Shown piece by piece: positions 1 through 8,632 of a DNA stretch of 64,000 bases (position 1 is its first letter; each line of letters begins with the position of its first letter). The notes under the pieces were generated by a model. It worked only from the letters and a program-made list of their open reading frames with translations. It ran no database searches and was not told where the DNA came from. The position numbers and the translations under genes are program-made. The DNA is taken from assembly GCF_014844075.1 (NCBI RefSeq), contig NZ_CP062165.1, positions 4,216,001 to 4,280,000 on the forward strand, given 5' to 3'. The stretch comes from Paenibacillus sp. JNUCC-31 (GTDB lineage Bacteria; Bacillota; Bacilli; Paenibacillales; Paenibacillaceae).

Positions 1-1
1 C

Positions 2-1054
2 TGGAAAAAGCTTGCTCCACAAGCTGCCGCGAATCAGCTGCCGGACATTGTCCAAATGGATATTTCCTACATCAGCCAATACGCGCAGAATGGTCAGCTT
101 GAGGATTTAGCGCCTTACCTGGGCAACCAGATCAAAGTGGACGACGTATCCGAAAACGTCATCAGCACTGGAGTAATCAATGATAAACAATACGGTGTAC
201 CTGCAGGGGTTAACGTATTGGGCTTCCAATATGACCCGGCTTTGCTGAAAAAAGCAGGAGTGGATACATTCCCGGAAAATTTGACTTGGGAAACTTACGA
301 AGCACTGGGTAAGGAAACAGCCGCCAAAGGACTGTTTCTGGATGGGGGCGTTGCCCCGGATATTTTCTTCCACTATTTCCTGCGGACCAAAGGATTGTCT
401 CTTTACAATGCAGAAGGAACCGGTCTTGGCTATGACGACGATAAACTGTTTGTTGAGTTCTTCGGATTAATGCGTCGGATGATCGAGCAGGGTGCAGCAC
501 CTTCACCGGATGTGGCTAACCAGACGAAAGGCATTATTGAAGAATCGGATTTAGTCAAAGAAAAAGGAATTGGTGTATGGCAGTGGTCGAACCAATTTGT
601 AGCCTTGCAGCAGGTAGCCAACCGTCCATTGGAGATTGCTCCAATGCCAGGACCGGATATGGAAAAAGGACTCTATATGCAGCCAAGTATGTATTGGGCT
701 GTAACATCCAATTCGAAAGTGAAGGAAGAAGCGGCCAAATTCATTGATTTCTGGGTGAATGATGTGGAAGCAAACAAACTGATCAAAGGTGAGCGTGGTG
801 TGCCGATCTCCGGCAAAATCAAGGAAGCTATTGCGCCTGAGTTGAGTGAATCAACGAAACAGGTATTTGACTTTGTAGCGGCCATGGAGCCAAAGGCCTC
901 TCCAATGAGCCCACCTCCACCTGTGGGTTCACCTGAAGTTATCGCTTCTCTGGCGGATGTCGTAGAGGAACTGAACTTTGGCAAGATTACACCGGAACAA
1001 GCAGCAGCGACATTCCGCAAAAACGCCGAATCTGTTCTTGCCAACAATAAATAA
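2..1054 (+). CDS. Carbohydrate ABC transporter, extracellular solute-binding protein (5' partial)
   Basis: The reading frame is already open at base 2, so the signal peptide and N-terminal lobe are missing; about 351 residues remain, against roughly 430 for the family. It matches the C-terminal part of a family 1 extracellular solute-binding protein: a hinge region followed by aromatic-rich stretches (YMQPSMYWAVT, FIDFWVNDVEANK) and a C-terminal helix that usually closes on the ligand. Such lipoproteins capture oligosaccharides outside the membrane and hand them to two permeases, which are encoded next. A stem-loop follows the stop. The substrate cannot be read from the sequence; the neighbouring acetylesterase suggests a pectin or rhamnogalacturonan fragment (inference). 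Confidence 0.9.
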   Translation, partial: WKKLAPQAAANQLPDIVQMDISYISQYAQNGQLEDLAPYLGNQIKVDDVSENVISTGVINDKQYGVPAGVNVLGFQYDPALLKKAGVDTFPENLTWETYEALGKETAAKGLFLDGGVAPDIFFHYFLRTKGLSLYNAEGTGLGYDDDKLFVEFFGLMRRMIEQGAAPSPDVANQTKGIIEESDLVKEKGIGVWQWSNQFVALQQVANRPLEIAPMPGPDMEKGLYMQPSMYWAVTSNSKVKEEAAKFIDFWVNDVEANKLIKGERGVPISGKIKEAIAPELSESTKQVFDFVAAMEPKASPMSPPPPVGSPEVIASLADVVEELNFGKITPEQAAATFRKNAESVLANNK

Positions 1055-1091
1055 CAGTTGAATGATTGCTTGCTCATCCCACTTCCGGGAT

Positions 1092-1138
1092 GGATGGGAA
1101 TAGGGCTACTCGTTTACCGCGAGGGCCTTTCCCCGTCC
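1092..1138 (+). other. Intercistronic stem-loop after the binding-protein gene
   Basis: A long imperfect hairpin (arms starting GGATGGGAA and ending TTTCCCCGTCC, with CTCG/CGAG nearer the loop) lies between the binding-protein stop and the first permease. It has no T-run. In ABC importer operons such hairpins commonly stabilise the upstream mRNA so that the binding protein is made in excess; that role is inferred here. Confidence 0.45.
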
Positions 1139-1195
1139 AGTGATTTGAATTCAGGCAGCGGGGAGCAAGCGGATCAATAAAGGAGGTTCGTTCCG

Positions 1196-2098
1196 TTGAG
1201 GCAGTATTCGTCGTTGCGCAGAAATTTAACCGGGTATGCATTTATAAGTCCGTTTATTATCGGTTTTCTGGGCTTTACACTCATCCCGATGTTTGTATCC
1301 CTGTACATGTCGTTTACGAGTTATAACCTGTTCACTTCCCCGCGCTGGATCGGGATGGACAACTACACCAAAATGTTTTTTGATGATCCGAAGTATTGGA
1401 ACTCGGTGAAGGTAACGTTCCTGTACGTGTTCATTGGTGTACCGCTGAGGCTGGTCTTTGCGCTCTTTGTAGCCATGATCCTGAATACGGGGTCTCGTAT
1501 GGTCGGAACGTATCGTACCTTGTACTACCTGCCATCGATTATTGGTGGTAGTGTGGCCGTATCGATTATGTGGCGTAATCTTTTTAGTAATGAAGGTGTC
1601 ATCAACAGTGCATTAACGGCAATCGGAATTGGACCAATCAGTTGGTTTGGTGATCCGAATGCATCCTTGGTTATGCTGATCTCTCTATCTGTTTGGCAGT
1701 TCGGATCTTCCATGCTCATCTTTCTGGCGGGTCTGAAAAATATCTCACCCGAGATGTATGAGGCGGCAGGTGTGGACGGGGCAAACCCAATTCGCAAATT
1801 CTTCGGTATCACCCTACCGCTGCTCAGTCCAATCATCCTGTTCAACCTGATTATGCAAACGATTGGTGCATTCATGACCTTCGTACCTGCATATATCATT
1901 TCCAAAGGAGAGGGCGGTCCAATGGACGGTACCATGCTCTACTCGCTGTATTTGTTCCGTCAGGCCTTTATGTTTAACAACATGGGTTATGCTTCGGCCA
2001 TGGCTTGGATCATGCTTATTATGATCGGTATACTCACAGTCGCGGTGTTCCTGACATCCAAGTTTTGGGTGTTTTATGAATCCGAAGGAGGGAAGTAA
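1196..2098 (+). CDS. Carbohydrate ABC transporter permease, MalF/LplB type
   Basis: A 300-residue integral membrane protein with about six hydrophobic segments, starting with a long N-terminal helix ([24 protein letters not shown]). The EAA loop that contacts the ATPase is seen as [27 protein letters not shown] near residues 184-209. The TTG start at 1196 is chosen because AAAGGAGG lies about nine bases upstream. It pairs with the next permease, two bases downstream, to form the membrane channel of a CUT1-type sugar importer. No ATPase gene is present here; importers of this class often use a shared MsmK-type ATPase encoded elsewhere (family knowledge). Confidence 0.92.
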   Translation: MRQYSSLRRNLTGYAFISPFIIGFLGFTLIPMFVSLYMSFTSYNLFTSPRWIGMDNYTKMFFDDPKYWNSVKVTFLYVFIGVPLRLVFALFVAMILNTGSRMVGTYRTLYYLPSIIGGSVAVSIMWRNLFSNEGVINSALTAIGIGPISWFGDPNASLVMLISLSVWQFGSSMLIFLAGLKNISPEMYEAAGVDGANPIRKFFGITLPLLSPIILFNLIMQTIGAFMTFVPAYIISKGEGGPMDGTMLYSLYLFRQAFMFNNMGYASAMAWIMLIMIGILTVAVFLTSKFWVFYESEGGK

Positions 2099-2100
2099 CG

Positions 2101-2940
2101 ATGGTTTGGAGAAATGTAAAATGGCCCATTTATCATCTGTTCGTTGCAGCTTTGGCCCTCCTGATGCTCTATCCGGTGCTTTGGATGCTGTTCAGCTCCT
2201 TCAAGGAAAGCCGCACCATCTTCGTGACTGCTGAGTCCCTGTTTCCCACGGAATGGATTTGGAGTAACTATGTGGATGGTTGGAAAGGTGCAGGCGGAAG
2301 ACCGTTTATGGATTACATTACCAACTCTTTAGTTATCGTGGTCATTTCCACGATTGGTGCCGTGTTATCCTCGTCGTTGATCGCTTTCGGTTTTGCACGG
2401 CTCAACTTCAAGGGGCGTAACTTCTGGTTCTCCCTGATGATGCTGACCCTGATGTTGCCGCATGATGTTGTACTTGTACCTCAATATATTATCTTTACAA
2501 AGCTTGGATGGCTAAATACCATTCTGCCGATTGTTGTACCGACCTTTTTCGGGATGCCGTTCTTCATCTTCCTGATGGTTCAGTTCATTCGTACCATTCC
2601 GAAAGAGTTGGATGAGGCAGCTACGATTGATGGATGTAATAAGTTCAGGTTATATGTGCAGATTATTATGCCGCTTATCAAGTCATCTCTCGCAACAGCT
2701 GCAATCTTTTCCTTCTACTGGAGATGGGAAGATTTGCTCGGTCCGGTGCTGTATCTGAATTCGCCTGAGAAATATACTGTATCCATGGCGTTGAAAATGT
2801 TCCTGGATAGCGAATCTGCCTCCAACTGGGGAGCGATGTTTGCGATGTCCATCGTTAGTCTCGTACCTGTGGTGGCCGTATTCTTCATCTTCCAGAAACA
2901 AATTGTACAGGGCATGAGCACCAGCGGTTTGAAAGGTTAA
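2101..2940 (+). CDS. Carbohydrate ABC transporter permease, MalG/YtcP type
   Basis: A 279-residue permease with six predicted membrane segments. The EAA motif reads [20 protein letters not shown], then [16 protein letters not shown], the typical MalG-family coupling helix and following segment. ATG at 2101 follows the upstream stop by two bases, with GAAGGAGGG just before, so it is translationally coupled to the MalF-type partner. A gap of about 55 bases separates it from the esterase gene in the same direction. It works in the cytoplasmic membrane as half of the sugar channel. Confidence 0.92.
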   Translation: MVWRNVKWPIYHLFVAALALLMLYPVLWMLFSSFKESRTIFVTAESLFPTEWIWSNYVDGWKGAGGRPFMDYITNSLVIVVISTIGAVLSSSLIAFGFARLNFKGRNFWFSLMMLTLMLPHDVVLVPQYIIFTKLGWLNTILPIVVPTFFGMPFFIFLMVQFIRTIPKELDEAATIDGCNKFRLYVQIIMPLIKSSLATAAIFSFYWRWEDLLGPVLYLNSPEKYTVSMALKMFLDSESASNWGAMFAMSIVSLVPVVAVFFIFQKQIVQGMSTSGLKG

Positions 2941-2995
2941 TAGAAAATCGTGGATCAAACCCATGGCCGGATGCTGAACAAGGAGGTTGTTTCTA

Positions 2996-4237
2996 TTGGA
3001 TAGAGCCCAGGATGATCAGGCCGCTGCCGAACAGGCAGCGGCAAAGGGCGTGAAAGAGGCGGTTACCGCCTGGAGGTTCAATTTTGGACCGGACTTGGGA
3101 ATAGAGAACTACCCTGCGGGTTATCTGAACATATCCGCTGGCACAGTTTATGAAGAACAAGGTGGATATGGATTTGAAACCGGTTCTCTTGTGTATGAGA
3201 AACAACGGATTAGTGAAGACGAAGGGACGAATACCAGCAAGGTAAATTACGGAACTCAGGGAAAGACCACCGGGTTTGCACGATTGCGATCAGGCTTCTG
3301 CATTCCGCTTAAGGCATCTTTCATCGTTGACGTACCCGATGGAACCTATCAAGTATTACTTATAGCAGGAGATGAACTGGCGGAAACAATCACCCGAGTG
3401 AAGGCGGGTGAAGGCAGATTAATGCTGCCAACCATTCGCACGCTTCCCGGGCAATGGGCAGAGGTCCGGTTCTCGGTTGTGGTTCATGGCGGGAAGCTTA
3501 GACTGTCGTTCTCGGGGCCCGCTCCGCGGGTTAATGCATTGGAGATCACGCTTGCGAATCAAACCATGACTGTATTCCTCGCCGGTGATTCCACGGTGAC
3601 TGACCAGCCAGAGAGTGGGTATCCGTACTGTGGATGGGGCCAGTTGTTGCCTGCGCAGTTCAAGCATGATGTGGCTGTAGATAATCATGCCCAGTCGGGC
3701 CGAAGTTCCCGCAGCTTTATTAATGAAGGCAGGCTGGACGCCATGATGGAGCACATCAAGCCGGAAGATTTTCTGTTTATTCAATTTGGACATAACGATG
3801 AGAAGCCGGGCCCTGAGCGGGGAACGGAGCCTTTCACAACATATAAGCAATATCTGAAAAAGTATATTGATGCTGCCCGCGAAGCCAAGGCCCATCCGGT
3901 GCTCGTGACCCCTGTGCATCGGCGATATTTCGCCGATGACGGAACATTGACCGACACCCATGGTGATTATATCGTCGCTGTGCGTGAGCTGGCCGAGGAA
4001 GAAGGGGTGCCGCTGATCGATCTGGCTGAGCGCAGCCGTCTTCTGTTCGAGCAGGCGGGAGTTGAAGGCAGCAAGGAAGATTTTATGTGGGTGCTGCCGG
4101 GTGAGTTTGTGAACTTCCCAGCAGGCGTGGAGGATAACACGCATTTTCAGGAGCGCGGTGCCCACCGCCTCGCTGCCCAGGTGGCGGAAGCCATCCGCGA
4201 GCTGCGATTGCAGCCGCTGCAAATGTATTTGAGGTAA
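2996..4237 (+). CDS. SGNH/GDSL hydrolase, rhamnogalacturonan acetylesterase-like
   Basis: The C-terminal half is an SGNH hydrolase: FLAGDSTVTD gives the nucleophile Ser199, NHAQSGRSSRSF the block II Gly, FIQFGHNDEKP the block III Asn, and DNTHF the catalytic Asp380/His383 pair. The N-terminal 180 residues look like the beta-sandwich domain found in YesY/RhgT-type rhamnogalacturonan acetylesterases. There is no signal peptide, so deacetylation of imported oligosaccharides in the cytoplasm is likely. An upstream in-frame TTG at 2987 overlaps the AGGAGG ribosome site itself; the TTG at 2996, nine bases after that site, is preferred (413 residues). It is in the importer operon. Confidence 0.88.
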   Translation: MDRAQDDQAAAEQAAAKGVKEAVTAWRFNFGPDLGIENYPAGYLNISAGTVYEEQGGYGFETGSLVYEKQRISEDEGTNTSKVNYGTQGKTTGFARLRSGFCIPLKASFIVDVPDGTYQVLLIAGDELAETITRVKAGEGRLMLPTIRTLPGQWAEVRFSVVVHGGKLRLSFSGPAPRVNALEITLANQTMTVFLAGDSTVTDQPESGYPYCGWGQLLPAQFKHDVAVDNHAQSGRSSRSFINEGRLDAMMEHIKPEDFLFIQFGHNDEKPGPERGTEPFTTYKQYLKKYIDAAREAKAHPVLVTPVHRRYFADDGTLTDTHGDYIVAVRELAEEEGVPLIDLAERSRLLFEQAGVEGSKEDFMWVLPGEFVNFPAGVEDNTHFQERGAHRLAAQVAEAIRELRLQPLQMYLR

Positions 4238-4363
4238 GCCTTTAAAAAGCTGTGGCGAGCGTTGCAGCGAAGGAGGGAATCGGAGCAGGGGGAGCGAAGC
4301 GCCCGCACCGCGAGCCTCCCGCGTGTTTAACCTAATTATTGCATTAGCAAAGGAGGACATTCA
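4238..4363 (+). other. GC-rich spacer within the sugar operon
   Basis: A 126-base gap, strongly purine-rich and GC-rich, containing repeated GAGCGAAGC/GCAGCGAAG-like words. It has no open frame of interest and no clear terminator. Its style resembles the GC-rich 76-bp repeats at 62.3 kb, but it is not a copy of them. AAAGGAGG at its end serves the next gene. Confidence 0.4.
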
Positions 4364-4780
4364 TTGACAAAGGATCAGACGAATGCTTCAGCACATAAAA
4401 CACCTTCCACAGGGACAGGCCACACCTACTGGGTGATTCCCGATGGGTACATTCCGCCAGACAGCATGGGCAGACTGGAGAGTCACGAGAGCATCTGTGT
4501 TTTAAATACAGGTACAGCGGATGCACAACTGCAAATAACGATATACTTCGAAGACAGGGAACCGCTCGAAGACATCGTAAGTGAGGTGCCTGCACGGAGA
4601 ACAAAGCATATCCGGACAGCGTCGCTGAGATCTGGTGAGCAACTTATCCCGGTAGGAGTACCCTATGCAATTACGGTCTCCAGCAATGTTCCTGTTATCA
4701 TTCAATACAGTCGTTTGGATACAACCCAGCCCGAACTGGCACTGATGAGTGTCATGGCGTTTCCACTAGACAACCAATAG
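4364..4780 (+). CDS. Sensory rhodopsin transducer (ASRT) family protein
   Basis: A 138-residue soluble protein with the hallmark start HTYWVIPDGYIP, then ESHESICVLNTG, ITIYFEDREP and RTKHIRTA. This is the family of the Anabaena sensory rhodopsin transducer, a small beta-barrel tetramer. Homologues in bacteria without rhodopsins have been proposed to be small-molecule, probably sugar, binding proteins. No rhodopsin is present in this window, and its place behind a sugar importer and an acetylesterase fits the sugar-binding idea. TTG at 4364 follows AGGAGG by seven bases. A strong two-way terminator closes the operon. The family call is confident; the function is inferred. Confidence 0.85.
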   Translation: MTKDQTNASAHKTPSTGTGHTYWVIPDGYIPPDSMGRLESHESICVLNTGTADAQLQITIYFEDREPLEDIVSEVPARRTKHIRTASLRSGEQLIPVGVPYAITVSSNVPVIIQYSRLDTTQPELALMSVMAFPLDNQ

Positions 4781-4788
4781 GAGAAAGC

Positions 4789-4837
4789 AAAGACGACCAG
4801 TAACCTTGTATTCCATTACAAGCGGCTGGTCGTCTTT
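4789..4837. terminator. Bidirectional terminator between the sugar operon and ger operon 1
   Basis: A perfect 12-bp inverted repeat (AAAGACGACCAG at 4789-4800, CTGGTCGTCTTT at 4826-4837) lies between convergent genes and can end transcription from both sides. Confidence 0.85.
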
Positions 4838-4842
4838 GTGCA

Positions 4843-5997
4843 TTACTCATTGTATTTATACGTGCTGGCATTGAGGATGTCCACTTTGACCTCCACCTTC
4901 CCAAGCTTGAACCGCTCAATAGGATTAGCCCTTTTGGACACCTGTCTCCATAAGGCGAGATCATGACGATAGAGGTGTTCTACAAGACCGTACGAATCAA
5001 TCTTGCGTGATTTAGTTTTCTCAAACGTATCGCGGATTTCGGACTCGATTTGTTTTTCGGCATCTCTTTCCATGGAATGAAGAGACCAGGGGGGCCCATG
5101 CTCCTCAACAATGGAACTTTTTACAGAAGTTTGCAGGTCGAATATAACACCATCTCTTTCTTTCCTTGCCTTTATCGTAGTTTTCGGGTTATTAAGTCTC
5201 AGGGTCAGCTCCGGAGTCTTTGCTCCATTTTTGTAAATGTACAACGGGTACTGATAAACGTGATCATAATTAACGAATCGTGTACCGTCTGCTTCCTTAC
5301 CTGCCACTTTGCCCTGATTCTTGCCGTTTGAAATCACATAAAATCCATCCATTTTAACAAGTGGGGGGGCTTTCTTCCCGTTGAACCAGGTCTGGTTTTT
5401 GTTCGAAATGGACGGCAAAAGAATAACTGACGCTGGCTCCCGAAATCCGTCAAGAAGCTGATGAAGCCGAATGGGTTCGAAGGTGGATTGTTGCTTATAC
5501 AGCTTGATCGGTTCAAACAGTTCGATGGTCTGAGGAGATTGGTTCAGCAATGCAGAGGAAGAGAGCACTTCAGGAATGTTATGGTCCGTACCGTAAATCC
5601 AAGGTGTATATCTCATCTGGCCTGAATGAAGCAGTGTATTAAAAATATCCTCCAGGCGCCCGTCCAGGGCGTTTTTCGATAAAACGATCGCTTTTACATG
5701 GGTCCATAATGTTTGCTGTTGTGATGTTTGATATAGGTCATTAATAGCCATGCTCAGCGTCGTGCCCTCGCCGCGTCCCACCCAGATATCACTTGCTTCC
5801 CGGGAAGTCGGACCCTCCTGCTTGGCAATACTGGAGAAATCAATCAATTGGGCATAAGCAATGTAGTGGTTATCCGCATAATCTATCCCTATTCCCGTGA
5901 TAAAGTTAATGCTCTGAACCTCTTTGGAATCCCAACACCCGGTCAGCAGGATGAAGCAGCTCATAAGCAAGCACCCCTTAGTCATCCATCTTGTCAC
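4843..5997 (-). CDS. Spore germination protein, Ger(x)C family lipoprotein
   Basis: The C subunit of a GerA-type germinant receptor, a lipoprotein on the outer face of the spore inner membrane. A signal peptide ends in the lipobox LTGC (residues 18-21) followed by WDSKEVQ, the Ger(x)C signature. The long upstream extension of the frame is rejected: GTG at 5997 forms a GTGA overlap with the stop of the A-subunit gene and has GGAGG eight bases upstream, giving 384 residues, the normal length. It is the last gene of the B-A-C operon and ends at the shared terminator. Confidence 0.9.
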   Translation of the reverse strand: MTRWMTKGCLLMSCFILLTGCWDSKEVQSINFITGIGIDYADNHYIAYAQLIDFSSIAKQEGPTSREASDIWVGRGEGTTLSMAINDLYQTSQQQTLWTHVKAIVLSKNALDGRLEDIFNTLLHSGQMRYTPWIYGTDHNIPEVLSSSALLNQSPQTIELFEPIKLYKQQSTFEPIRLHQLLDGFREPASVILLPSISNKNQTWFNGKKAPPLVKMDGFYVISNGKNQGKVAGKEADGTRFVNYDHVYQYPLYIYKNGAKTPELTLRLNNPKTTIKARKERDGVIFDLQTSVKSSIVEEHGPPWSLHSMERDAEKQIESEIRDTFEKTKSRKIDSYGLVEHLYRHDLALWRQVSKRANPIERFKLGKVEVKVDILNASTYKYNE

Positions 5998-7463
5998 GGG
6001 CGTTTCCTCCGGCGGGTGGAATCCTGTGTATGGAGTGCTGCTGGACGCTTGGTCCGTTTCATGGAAGGGTGCATGGATATGGTTTGGGTGAAATCGCCAG
6101 GAATATAGGGAGATACGGGTGACAGATATGATACGCCATAACACTCCAAGGAGACGAGGTGCACCAGTAGAGCAAATAACCCAATCATGAAACCGAAAAG
6201 TCCTAGGATGGAGGAGATCGCAAGCATCCCGATGCGGACATGGGCAGTAACCCCGCTTAGCACGGTATTTACCAGAATATAGCTCGAGATGACTGAGATG
6301 GCTACCGTTACAATGATGGTGGGAGAAGTAATCCCTGCGCGAATAGCGGCATCCCCGATAATAAGACCGCCAACCACGCTGACAGTCTGTCCCAGTGCCC
6401 GAGGGAGTCGCCGACCAGCTTCATTGAACAGCTCGAACATAAAAATCATCAGAAATGCTTCCAGCGTGACCGGCAAGGGCAGACCCAGCCTCGTGCCGGC
6501 AATCGTCGCCAGAAAAGGCAGCGGAATCTGCTCCACATTGAAACTGGTCAAACCGATATAGAATCCGGGAAAGAAACAAGCGATCAGCAACCCGGCAATG
6601 CGCAAAATCCGTTCAAAAGTTACAATGAAAAACGGCGTACTCTCGTCTTCCGGTGATTTCAACTGATTGAACAGGGTAGTTGGAGCAATGACTGCGACTG
6701 GTGAACCTTCAATTAAAACGGCAAAACGCCCATTTAATAGGGAATCGACAACATAATCAGGACGCTCTGTATTATCCGTGAGCGGGAAAATGCTGCGAAT
6801 GCCTCCCATCACGGCCCGTTCCATAATGGAGGTACCAAGAATGCCATCGATTTCAATCTTGTCGAGATTTTGGCGTGCTTCTTTCAGAATATCCGGATTA
6901 ATGATGTCTTTTACATACAACAGACCAATGGAGGTCTGTGTTCGACCGCCTTTAACGTATTTTTCATAACACATCGAAGAGGTTTTCATGCGTTTACGAA
7001 TGAGTGCGATATTTACGCTCAACTCTTCGGTGAATCCATCGCGAGGCCCTTTTACGGATGATTCGATGGCTGATTCCTCAGGGTTTCTGCCTGGTATGCT
7101 CGCGATATCGAGACTCCAGGACTGATCACCATTTCCGAAAATGAGAAGTAATTGTCCACTGAAAATCAGAAGGTTTACATTCTCTGCATCGGCGAGATCT
7201 TCTATTGGATTCAATGTTAATCCCAATTCTTGGGGATGTGCTTCTTCTATAAGTAGAGAATGCTGCTCCAGCCGGGGGATAATAAATTGGTTGAGTTGTT
7301 TGCCATCGATCAAGCCGTCGCAATAGAGCATAATCACCGACATATCAGTTTCATCTTTGGCAGGAAAGGTATGAATAACAACATCTGCGCAGGGGTTGAA
7401 CTGATCCTTCAAAGAGGCAAGCAATGTTTCATGGGACGTGGTGTCAATCGGATGGTGCTCCAT
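5994..7463 (-). CDS. Spore germination protein, GerA family (A subunit)
   Basis: A 489-residue GerAA-type protein: a hydrophilic N-terminal domain of about 250 residues containing the typical SVKGPRDGFTEEL and NIALIRKRMK motifs, then a domain with about five membrane segments that includes the PLPFLATIAGTRLGLPLP loop. With the B permease and C lipoprotein it forms the nutrient receptor (probably a channel-like assembly) in the spore inner membrane. ATG at 7463 is chosen because GAGGAGG lies seven bases upstream; it overlaps the end of the B gene by 20 bases. The ligand cannot be predicted. Confidence 0.92.
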   Translation of the reverse strand: MEHHPIDTTSHETLLASLKDQFNPCADVVIHTFPAKDETDMSVIMLYCDGLIDGKQLNQFIIPRLEQHSLLIEEAHPQELGLTLNPIEDLADAENVNLLIFSGQLLLIFGNGDQSWSLDIASIPGRNPEESAIESSVKGPRDGFTEELSVNIALIRKRMKTSSMCYEKYVKGGRTQTSIGLLYVKDIINPDILKEARQNLDKIEIDGILGTSIMERAVMGGIRSIFPLTDNTERPDYVVDSLLNGRFAVLIEGSPVAVIAPTTLFNQLKSPEDESTPFFIVTFERILRIAGLLIACFFPGFYIGLTSFNVEQIPLPFLATIAGTRLGLPLPVTLEAFLMIFMFELFNEAGRRLPRALGQTVSVVGGLIIGDAAIRAGITSPTIIVTVAISVISSYILVNTVLSGVTAHVRIGMLAISSILGLFGFMIGLFALLVHLVSLECYGVSYLSPVSPYIPGDFTQTISMHPSMKRTKRPAALHTQDSTRRRKRP

Positions 7464-8550
7464 GATGTTTCCTCCTCTGATGGCGTGAACTGATGAATGC
7501 AATTGTCGTTGCAATAACCGCTAGTCCACTAAGATACATGAGATTGAACGGGAATATGTAGCCGACAAGCAGCTTCTCGAACGTCATGTCATCCAGACGG
7601 TACATCATGGTGAAAATAAAGAAGACAGCTAACGCGACACAGCTGATGAGCCTTCTGGTGGCGCTCTTAATATTCCAAATTTCTACCATAATATACATGG
7701 CAAGACTAATTCGGGTGAAAGATCCAGCAAGCCACTGATAGATCGAAAAGAAATCTGTCTGGGCGATGTATTTACCCAAGGAGGCAATTCGCCATTCCTC
7801 AAAAGCGGGATATCGCATTTTGGCAGCCTCAAAAGGGTCAAATTCCACGATAGCCCCAATGAGGGGGCCAAGTGTCAGCCCAAGAATAATCAACGCGAGC
7901 ATCAGATACTGCCACACGCGTATCCTTTTGGAGAGGTGGGGCTGTATGTACCAGATGAAAAGCAGCTCAAACATGCCTGAAAGACTGTAGACCATGCCTT
8001 GAAGCACGGGGTGCCAGCCATGTTCAAGCACAGGTAGCAGACGGCTGTAATCCTTGTATTGTGTATTTACAATGGCGACATAGAATCCAAGCAGGACAAC
8101 CAGAGGCAGGATCAGCCCTGCTGTAAATGCCAGAGAACGTATTCCTTTATAAGCAGCGTATGCACAGAGAGACATGATGGCAATGCTTGTAACCAATACC
8201 GGTGTCTCTGTCAGATAGTTGGTTTTGGCCCAGGTGGTCGTATCGTGCAGGGTGAGATAGATCACGGACAGAAAAAAGAGACTGTTTCCCATCCGAAACA
8301 GCAGGCCAAGGGGTTTGCCCAGATGGGAAGTCAGCCATTCATGGAGAGTTTGATGCTGGAGAAAACGGGAGACATAGGCAAGCATCAGGGTGAATAAAAG
8401 ATACGGGCCTGCAGACAACAGAACGGATATCCACGCATCTCTTTTGGCCGAGGACAGAAGGGCAGGGATAATCAGGACATGGCTGATCAGGCCGACGGAT
8501 AACATAATTAACATCATGGCTTGCAAAAAAGAAGGCTGTGTTCGTTTCAT
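7444..8550 (-). CDS. Spore germination permease, GerB family (B subunit)
   Basis: A 368-residue membrane protein with about ten hydrophobic segments, of the endospore germination permease family (amino acid/polyamine transporter fold). This subunit is thought to carry the germinant-binding site. It is the first gene of operon 1, so the order is B-A-C rather than the A-B-C of Bacillus gerA. ATG at 8550 has AAAGAGG upstream. Expression in the developing forespore is expected from the family, though I could not define a convincing sigma-G promoter here. Confidence 0.9.
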   Translation of the reverse strand: MKRTQPSFLQAMMLIMLSVGLISHVLIIPALLSSAKRDAWISVLLSAGPYLLFTLMLAYVSRFLQHQTLHEWLTSHLGKPLGLLFRMGNSLFFLSVIYLTLHDTTTWAKTNYLTETPVLVTSIAIMSLCAYAAYKGIRSLAFTAGLILPLVVLLGFYVAIVNTQYKDYSRLLPVLEHGWHPVLQGMVYSLSGMFELLFIWYIQPHLSKRIRVWQYLMLALIILGLTLGPLIGAIVEFDPFEAAKMRYPAFEEWRIASLGKYIAQTDFFSIYQWLAGSFTRISLAMYIMVEIWNIKSATRRLISCVALAVFFIFTMMYRLDDMTFEKLLVGYIFPFNLMYLSGLAVIATTIAFISSRHQRRKHHGAPSD

Positions 8551-8632
8551 GCTGAGGGGACCTCTTTTCCCAATAGACTGTTCTCAGCAGTGTTAACGTG
8601 ATTGGAGCGCTTCATACAAGACAGCCTGAATA

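Noticed and set aside
2987..2995. Earlier TTG start of the SGNH hydrolase
   Set aside because: It directly abuts the AGGAGG ribosome site; the TTG at 2996 has proper spacing.
3419..4360. 313-residue frame opposite the SGNH hydrolase
   Set aside because: Antisense shadow of a gene with intact catalytic motifs.
5998..6144. N-terminal extension of the first Ger(x)C protein
   Set aside because: It would bury the lipoprotein signal inside the protein and overlap the A-subunit gene by 150 bases.
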